From: Burkholderia sp. 4M9327F10
Lineage (GTDB): Bacteria > Pseudomonadota > Gammaproteobacteria > Burkholderiales > Burkholderiaceae
Reading direction: 5' to 3'
Length of the DNA: 64,000 nt
Assembly: GCF_005503145.1 (NCBI RefSeq)
Contig: NZ_SCNV01000001.1
Location: 434,001 to 498,000, forward strand
This document shows, one piece after another, positions 59,599 through 64,000 of this stretch; position 1 is the first letter of the stretch, and each line of letters opens with the position of its first letter. The position numbers and the translations under genes are program-made. Below the pieces are notes generated by a model, which was not told where the DNA came from, ran no database searches, and worked only from the letters and a program-made list of their open reading frames with translations.

Positions 59599-60459
59599 AT
59601 GAACGTCTATCTCCTTCAGGTCGTCAACGGCATCGGAGTGGGAATGTTGTATTTCCTGCTGGCGGTGGGCCTGTCGATCGTGTTTGGCCTGCTGCGCTTC
59701 GTCAACTTTGCGCACGGCGCGTTCTATCTGCTCGGCGCGTACTTCTGTTATCAGGCGCTGCAGTGGTCGATGAACTTCTGGACCGCCCTCGCGATCGTGC
59801 CCATTGTGGTTGGCGCGCTCGCGTGGGTGGTGGAAAAGCTGATCCTGCGCCACGTGTATGAACAGCAGCACGAATTCCACATTCTTGTGACCGTGGGCCT
59901 CGCTCTCGTGTTGCAGGAATGCGCCATCCTGATCTGGGGGCCGCTCGGCAGCAATGTACCGGTGCCCGATTCGCTCAACGGTGTGGTGATCTGGGGCAGC
60001 TTCGTGTATCCGAAATATCGTCTGTTCGTGATCGGTTTTACCGCCGTGCTGGCCGCCTTGTTGTGGTGGGTGCTGGAAGGCACGCGCCTGGGCAGCGCTG
60101 TGCGGGCCGGCAGCGAATCGACCGAGATGGTCTCCTTGCTCGGCATCAACGTGCTGCGTGTGTTCAGCCTGGTGTTCGCGCTAGGCGCTGCTACCGCTGC
60201 GCTGGCCGGTGTGCTCGCAGCGCCGATTCGCGGAGTCGATCCGTTCATGGGCATCGAGGCGTTAAGCGTCGCCTTCGTGGTGGTGGTGGTCGGCGGTCTC
60301 GGCAATTTTCTGGGTGCGCTGGTCGGCGGTCTGCTGGTCGGGATCGTGCAGAGCGTGATGAGCACGCTCTGGCCGGAAGGCGCACGCCTCATGATCTACG
60401 TGGCAATGGCCGCCGTGCTCCTGTTGCGCCCGAACGGACTGCTCGGGAGACCTGCATGA
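59599..60459 (+). CDS. livH: Branched-chain-type ABC transporter permease, LivH family
   Basis: 286 residues from the ATG at 59599. 'GMLYFLLAVGLSIVFGLLRFVNFAHGAFYLLGAY' region is the LivH hallmark, and 'GGLGNFLGALVGGLLVGIV' is the cytoplasmic loop that docks the ATPases. It forms half of the inner-membrane channel. It overlaps the LivM gene by 4 bp (ATGA at 60456-60459). The intergenic gap after the binding-protein gene is only about 57 bp. Confidence 0.92.
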   Translation: MNVYLLQVVNGIGVGMLYFLLAVGLSIVFGLLRFVNFAHGAFYLLGAYFCYQALQWSMNFWTALAIVPIVVGALAWVVEKLILRHVYEQQHEFHILVTVGLALVLQECAILIWGPLGSNVPVPDSLNGVVIWGSFVYPKYRLFVIGFTAVLAALLWWVLEGTRLGSAVRAGSESTEMVSLLGINVLRVFSLVFALGAATAALAGVLAAPIRGVDPFMGIEALSVAFVVVVVGGLGNFLGALVGGLLVGIVQSVMSTLWPEGARLMIYVAMAAVLLLRPNGLLGRPA

Positions 60460-61505
60460 ACGACACATCGAAAACGCTCGCGACGGATGACGCGTCACAG
60501 CCAGACGCGAAGCGCACGTTCAGGCAGACGTTGCATCGTTATCGTTTCATGTTGCTTGCGCTGCTCGTGGTCTGCGTGTTGCCGCTCACCTTGCGCTCCG
60601 GCTCGCTTGCCACCGAGGTGCTGGTGTACGCGCTCGCCACGCTCGGCTGCAACCTGTTGCTGGGCTTTACCGGACTGCTTTCGTTTGGCCAGGGGATTTT
60701 CTTCGGGCTTGGCAGCTATAGCGCCGGCATCGTGCTCACCCGGCTCGACGGCGCACCGGTGTCATTGGCATTGCTGGCGGCGATTGTCGTCGGCGCCGCA
60801 GCGGCCGCCCTCGTGGGATGGTTCTCGATCCGCCAGCGCGGCACCTACTTCGTCATGCTGACGCTCGCCTTCGCGCAGATGTTCTATTTTCTCGCCTACA
60901 CGACGCCTAACCTCACGGGCGGCGACGACGGCCTGCTCGACATCCCGCGTCCGGCCCTCTCGTTGTTCGGCAAGCCGCTGGTGCCGCTTGCTTCGCCCTG
61001 GCAATACTACGGCTTCGTGGCGGTGCTGTTTCTGCTGGCGTTCTGGCTGCTGCTGCGCGTGTCGCACTCGGTCTTCGGCCGCACATTGCTGGCGATTCGC
61101 GATAACGAAGTACGCGCCGCCGCGGTCGGTTACGACGTCAAGCGCTTCAAGCTGATGGCGTTCGTGATCTCGGGCGCCGTGACAGGGCTTGCCGGCGCGC
61201 TGCATGCGCTGATGACCGGCATCGCGCCATTGTCGAATATCGACTACCACACGAGCGAGATGATCCTCGTGATGACGGTGATCGGCGGCACCGGCAATCT
61301 GTTTGCCTCTGTGCTCGGCGCGGCTTTCTATGTGCTGTTCGCGGACTGGCTCTCTACCTTGTGGCCGCGCTGGTTGCTGCTGCTCGGACTGGTGCTGATC
61401 GCCGTGAGCCTCTTCATGCAACGCGGGCTTTGGGGTCTCGGCGAGCGTGTCTGGCAGGCGGTACGCGGCGAGACCCCGGCAGATTCCAGCGAGGAGCGCG
61501 CATGA
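60456..61505 (+). CDS. livM: Branched-chain-type ABC transporter permease, LivM family
   Basis: 349 residues from the ATG at 60456, after a soluble N-terminal 20 residues. 'LGFTGLLSFGQGIFFGLGSY' and 'AIRDNEVRAAAVGYDVKRFKLMAFVISGAVTGLAGAL' region are LivM signatures; 'VIGGTGNLFASVLGAAFYVL' is the ATPase-docking loop. It pairs with LivH to form the permease. It overlaps both neighbours by 4 bp, so translation is coupled through the whole operon. Confidence 0.92.
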   Translation: MNDTSKTLATDDASQPDAKRTFRQTLHRYRFMLLALLVVCVLPLTLRSGSLATEVLVYALATLGCNLLLGFTGLLSFGQGIFFGLGSYSAGIVLTRLDGAPVSLALLAAIVVGAAAAALVGWFSIRQRGTYFVMLTLAFAQMFYFLAYTTPNLTGGDDGLLDIPRPALSLFGKPLVPLASPWQYYGFVAVLFLLAFWLLLRVSHSVFGRTLLAIRDNEVRAAAVGYDVKRFKLMAFVISGAVTGLAGALHALMTGIAPLSNIDYHTSEMILVMTVIGGTGNLFASVLGAAFYVLFADWLSTLWPRWLLLLGLVLIAVSLFMQRGLWGLGERVWQAVRGETPADSSEERA

Positions 61506-62269
61506 CCGAAGCCCTACTTCAGGCAAGCGGCATCGTGAAGCGCTATGGCAAATTCACAGCGCTCTCCGAGGTCGACCTGCGTATCTTGCCGGGCACGGTA
61601 CATTCGGTGATCGGACCAAACGGCGCCGGCAAGACCACGCTGTTTCACGTCCTCACCGGCACCTTGCCGATTACCGCGGGCAAGATCGCGTTCGACGGCC
61701 ACGACGTGACGCATGAGCCCGATCACAAGCGCGTGCGTCGCGGCATCGCGCGTTCATTCCAGGTGACGAGCCTGTTTGCCAATCTGAGCGTGCACGAGAA
61801 CCTGCGCCTCGCGGCGCAGGGCGTGGATGCCCGGCGCGCGCTGAATGCGTGGACACCGCCGCACGGCGCGCTGGCGCATACCGAGCTGGTGGACGGCGTG
61901 CTGGAACGGCTTGCGCTGCAGCGCTTTGCAGGCACTGCTGCGGGCGCGCTGTCGCACGGCCAGCAGCGACGTCTCGAAGTCGGCATGGCGCTCGCCGCGC
62001 GCCCCAAGGCGATCTTTCTGGACGAACCGACCTCGGGCATGGGGATCGACGATCTCGACAACATGAAGCAGCTGATTCGCGGTCTGCGCGACGACTACAC
62101 GGTGGTGCTGATCGAGCACAACATGGGCATCGTGATGGATATCTCCGACACCATCACCGTGATGCAGCAAGGACGCGTGCTGGTGGAAGGCAACCCCGAT
62201 GAGATCCGCGGCGACGAGCGCGTGCGAACCGCTTACCTCGGCAACATGATTACGGGAGGCCGCGCATGA
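61502..62269 (+). CDS. livG: ABC transporter ATP-binding protein, LivG family
   Basis: 255 residues from the ATG at 61502. Walker A 'GPNGAGKTT', signature 'LSHGQQRRLEVGMAL' (LSHGQ in place of LSGGQ, common in LivG), Walker B 'AIFLDEPTSGM', and switch His in 'VLIEHNM'. It powers import through LivH/LivM. The stop overlaps the next gene's ATG by 4 bp. Confidence 0.93.
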   Translation: MTEALLQASGIVKRYGKFTALSEVDLRILPGTVHSVIGPNGAGKTTLFHVLTGTLPITAGKIAFDGHDVTHEPDHKRVRRGIARSFQVTSLFANLSVHENLRLAAQGVDARRALNAWTPPHGALAHTELVDGVLERLALQRFAGTAAGALSHGQQRRLEVGMALAARPKAIFLDEPTSGMGIDDLDNMKQLIRGLRDDYTVVLIEHNMGIVMDISDTITVMQQGRVLVEGNPDEIRGDERVRTAYLGNMITGGRA

Positions 62270-62967
62270 TCCTCGACGTCGAGCAGATTCACGGCTTTTA
62301 CGGCAAGAGTCATATCCTGCAAGGGGTGACGCTGCGCGTCGGCGAAGGCGAGACCGTGACGCTGCTGGGCCGCAACGGCGCAGGCAAGTCGACCACGCTC
62401 AAGAGCATTGCGGGAGTGGTGACGCCGCAGCGCGGCACGGTGACCTTTAAGGGCGAACCGATCCACAAGCTCGCGCCGCATCGGATTGCCTCGCGCGGCG
62501 TGTGCTTCGTGCCTGAGCATCGCGGCATCTTCCGGTTGCTGACAGTGGAAGAAAATTTACGGCTCGGCGCCCGCAAAGACTCGCCGTGGCAACTCGCCGA
62601 TATCTACCGCATCTTTCCGCGCCTGAAGGAGCGGCGTACGAATGGCGGCGCGCAACTGTCCGGGGGTGAGCAGCAGATGCTCGCGATTGGCCGCGCGTTG
62701 CTGAACCATCCGCGCCTGCTGATGCTCGATGAGCCGGTGGAAGGACTCGCGCCTGTGATCGTGGAAGAGATCGTTGCGCAGTTGAAGCTGATCAAGCAGG
62801 CGGGTGTCGCGATCCTGCTGGTCGAGCAGAACCTCGAGGTCTGTTCGCAACTCGCGGACAGGCACTACATCATCGAGCAAGGGCTGATCGTATACGAAGG
62901 CGATAACGCGGCCTTTGCCGCCGACGAATCGATCAAGGACCGCTATCTGGGCGTGGGTGTCGTCTGA
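62266..62967 (+). CDS. livF: ABC transporter ATP-binding protein, LivF family
   Basis: 233 residues, the usual LivF length. Walker A 'GRNGAGKST', signature 'LSGGEQQMLAIGRAL', Walker B 'LLMLDEPVEGLAP', switch His region 'ILLVEQNLEV' (Gln in place of His, normal for LivF). It is the partner of LivG. Its stop is 31 bp before the M81 peptidase gene, so that gene is probably part of the same operon. Confidence 0.93.
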   Translation: MILDVEQIHGFYGKSHILQGVTLRVGEGETVTLLGRNGAGKSTTLKSIAGVVTPQRGTVTFKGEPIHKLAPHRIASRGVCFVPEHRGIFRLLTVEENLRLGARKDSPWQLADIYRIFPRLKERRTNGGAQLSGGEQQMLAIGRALLNHPRLLMLDEPVEGLAPVIVEEIVAQLKLIKQAGVAILLVEQNLEVCSQLADRHYIIEQGLIVYEGDNAAFAADESIKDRYLGVGVV

Positions 62968-62998
62968 AGGCCGCGCCGTTTATTGCGAGGAAGCGTTG

Positions 62999-64000
62999 AT
63001 GAGAGTCCTCATCGCAAGAATGAATCACGAGACCAACACGTTCTCGCCTGTCGCGACACCGCTCGAAGCCTTCGGGCGCGACGGTCCGAGCTACGGCGAA
63101 GCCGCATGGCGCGAGAACAAAGGCATGCAGACCGCGATGGCTGCGTTTATCGATGCGGCCGAGCGCGAGCAGGCGCAGATCGTCACGCCGGTATCGGCCT
63201 CCGCCAACCCGAGCGGGCCGGTTGCAGCGGTCGCCTACGACGCGATCTGCAGCGCGATCGTCGCGGCCGCGCCCGGTTGCGATGCCGTGCTGCTCGATCT
63301 GCATGGCGCGATGGTCGCGGAAAACTCGGCCGACGGCGAAGGCGATCTGCTCGCCCGCATGCGGGCCGCGCTGCCGGATGCGCCCATCGCGGTAGCCCTC
63401 GATCTGCATGGCAACGTCACGCAGAAGATGATCGACAACGCCGACGTCATCGTCAGCTTCAAGACCTACCCGCATGTGGATATGTATGAAACCGGTGCAC
63501 ACGCCGCGCGTTTGCTGTTCGATCTGATCCATCGACGGGCGCGGCCGGTGATCGAGTGGCGGCAGCCGCCGCTGTTGACGCACACGCTGCGCAGCGCGAC
63601 CGCCGAAGGGGCGATGAAGCGCGCGGTCGACGCTGCGCGTGCGGCCGAGGCGGAGGGGATGCTGGCGGTATCGGTGTTATCGGGTTTCTCGCTCGCGGAT
63701 ATCGCTGCGCCCTGCATCAGCGTCGTGGTAGTGGCTAACGGCGATCGCAGCGCAGCGGAACGGGTCGCACAACGCATTGCACGGCAGATATGGGACGACC
63801 GAGACGAATTTTTCTATCGCAGCGCTGCACTGGCAGACTCGGTCGCACAGGCTGCGAGGCTTGCCGACGGCGCCGGCAAACCGGTGCTGCTGCTGGATCA
63901 CGGCGACAACTGCATGTCAGGCGGCACGTGCGACACGATGGATCTGCTCGCCGAGACGCTCAAGCAGGGGCTTGACGGCGTAGTAAGCGGGCCGCTTTGC
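62999..64000 (+). CDS. M81-family metallopeptidase (MlrC-like), cut by window end
   Basis: The visible 334 codons from the ATG at 62999 (GAGGAAG upstream) are open to the window end. 'RMNHETNTFSP' at the N terminus, 'LLDLHGAMVAE', 'LDLHGNVTQKM', 'FKTYPHVDMYETG' and 'LLDHGDNCMSGGTCDT' match the M81/MlrC (microcystinase C) family. These zinc enzymes cleave small peptides or amides. Placement behind a HAAT-type importer suggests the transporter brings in a peptide- or amide-like compound that this enzyme opens. The C-terminal domain is missing from the window. Confidence 0.9.
   Translation, partial: MRVLIARMNHETNTFSPVATPLEAFGRDGPSYGEAAWRENKGMQTAMAAFIDAAEREQAQIVTPVSASANPSGPVAAVAYDAICSAIVAAAPGCDAVLLDLHGAMVAENSADGEGDLLARMRAALPDAPIAVALDLHGNVTQKMIDNADVIVSFKTYPHVDMYETGAHAARLLFDLIHRRARPVIEWRQPPLLTHTLRSATAEGAMKRAVDAARAAEAEGMLAVSVLSGFSLADIAAPCISVVVVANGDRSAAERVAQRIARQIWDDRDEFFYRSAALADSVAQAARLADGAGKPVLLLDHGDNCMSGGTCDTMDLLAETLKQGLDGVVSGPLC

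Noticed and set aside
59919..60455. A long upstream extension of the LivM reading frame into livH
   Set aside because: The extension overlaps LivH in another frame and is Arg-rich. The ATG at 60456, which overlaps the livH stop as ATGA, gives a normal LivM length.

Overview
The window is 64 kb of GC-rich, densely coding bacterial chromosome. It looks like a Burkholderiaceae member, most likely Paraburkholderia. The reasons are two Gram-negative 'QSSVTLYG'-type porins, a tandem pair of small DUF4148-type exported proteins, an H-NS-type protein with a long Lys/Ala tail, many MFS carboxylate/sugar-acid transporters with FCD-GntR regulators, and a palindromic GCGCTAAAGCGC repeat element. The genus is inferred from gene content, since no rRNA or tRNA is present. 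I saw no insertion sequence, CRISPR array or prophage.

Layout. 1-8.6 kb: the end of an MHS-type transporter gene and a DUF1445 protein gene on +, then a long minus-strand operon. That operon holds an FCD-GntR regulator, a DapA-family lyase, an FAD hydroxyacid dehydrogenase, two MFS transporters and a second DapA-family lyase, and looks like a sugar-acid or hydroxyacid pathway. 9.0-15.5 kb: a yigZ-like gene and a second catabolic cassette (AldA-like aldehyde dehydrogenase, MFS transporter, enolase-superfamily dehydratase, GMC oxidoreductase). 15.6-21.5 kb: a GGDEF/EAL protein and a TetR (NemR-like) - DJ-1 - quinone-oxidoreductase detoxification operon with a clear operator. 21.7-28.3 kb: csp, plsC, an orphan response regulator, two DUF4148 genes, a histidine kinase with a response regulator whose receiver is degenerate, and a porin. 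28.8-34 kb: two DedA fusion proteins, a second nearly identical csp and an H-NS-like gene. 34-42 kb: a MASE1-PAS-GGDEF protein, a LysR regulator, pit and ppk2 facing each other across one terminator, and an HtrA-like protease. 42.5-45.8 kb: ggt and a DHA2 exporter. 45.9-49.3 kb: a compact four-gene operon (CDP-alcohol phosphatidyltransferase, 2OG-Fe(II) oxygenase, multipass LPG-synthase-like membrane protein, LicC-like nucleotidyltransferase) that reads like an uncharacterised lipid head-group pathway. 49.5-57.1 kb: small exported proteins, a second porin, a lipoprotein, a membrane hydrolase, a gene-poor stretch with paired DnaA-box-like elements, and two divergent DJ-1 genes. 57.2-64 kb: an FCD-GntR regulator divergent from a five-gene branched-chain-type ABC transporter followed by an M81 (MlrC) peptidase that runs off the end.

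Most interesting: the CDP-alcohol/2OG-oxygenase operon, the repeated inverted DnaA-box pairs near 54.6-54.8 kb, the kinase paired with a receiver lacking all phosphorylation residues, the DedA-PAP2-LssY fusion whose PAP2 motif 3 is lost, and two palindromic operator candidates for the FCD regulators. Start codons were adjusted by ribosome-binding-site position where possible. All functional calls rest on motif recognition by eye, without database searches.
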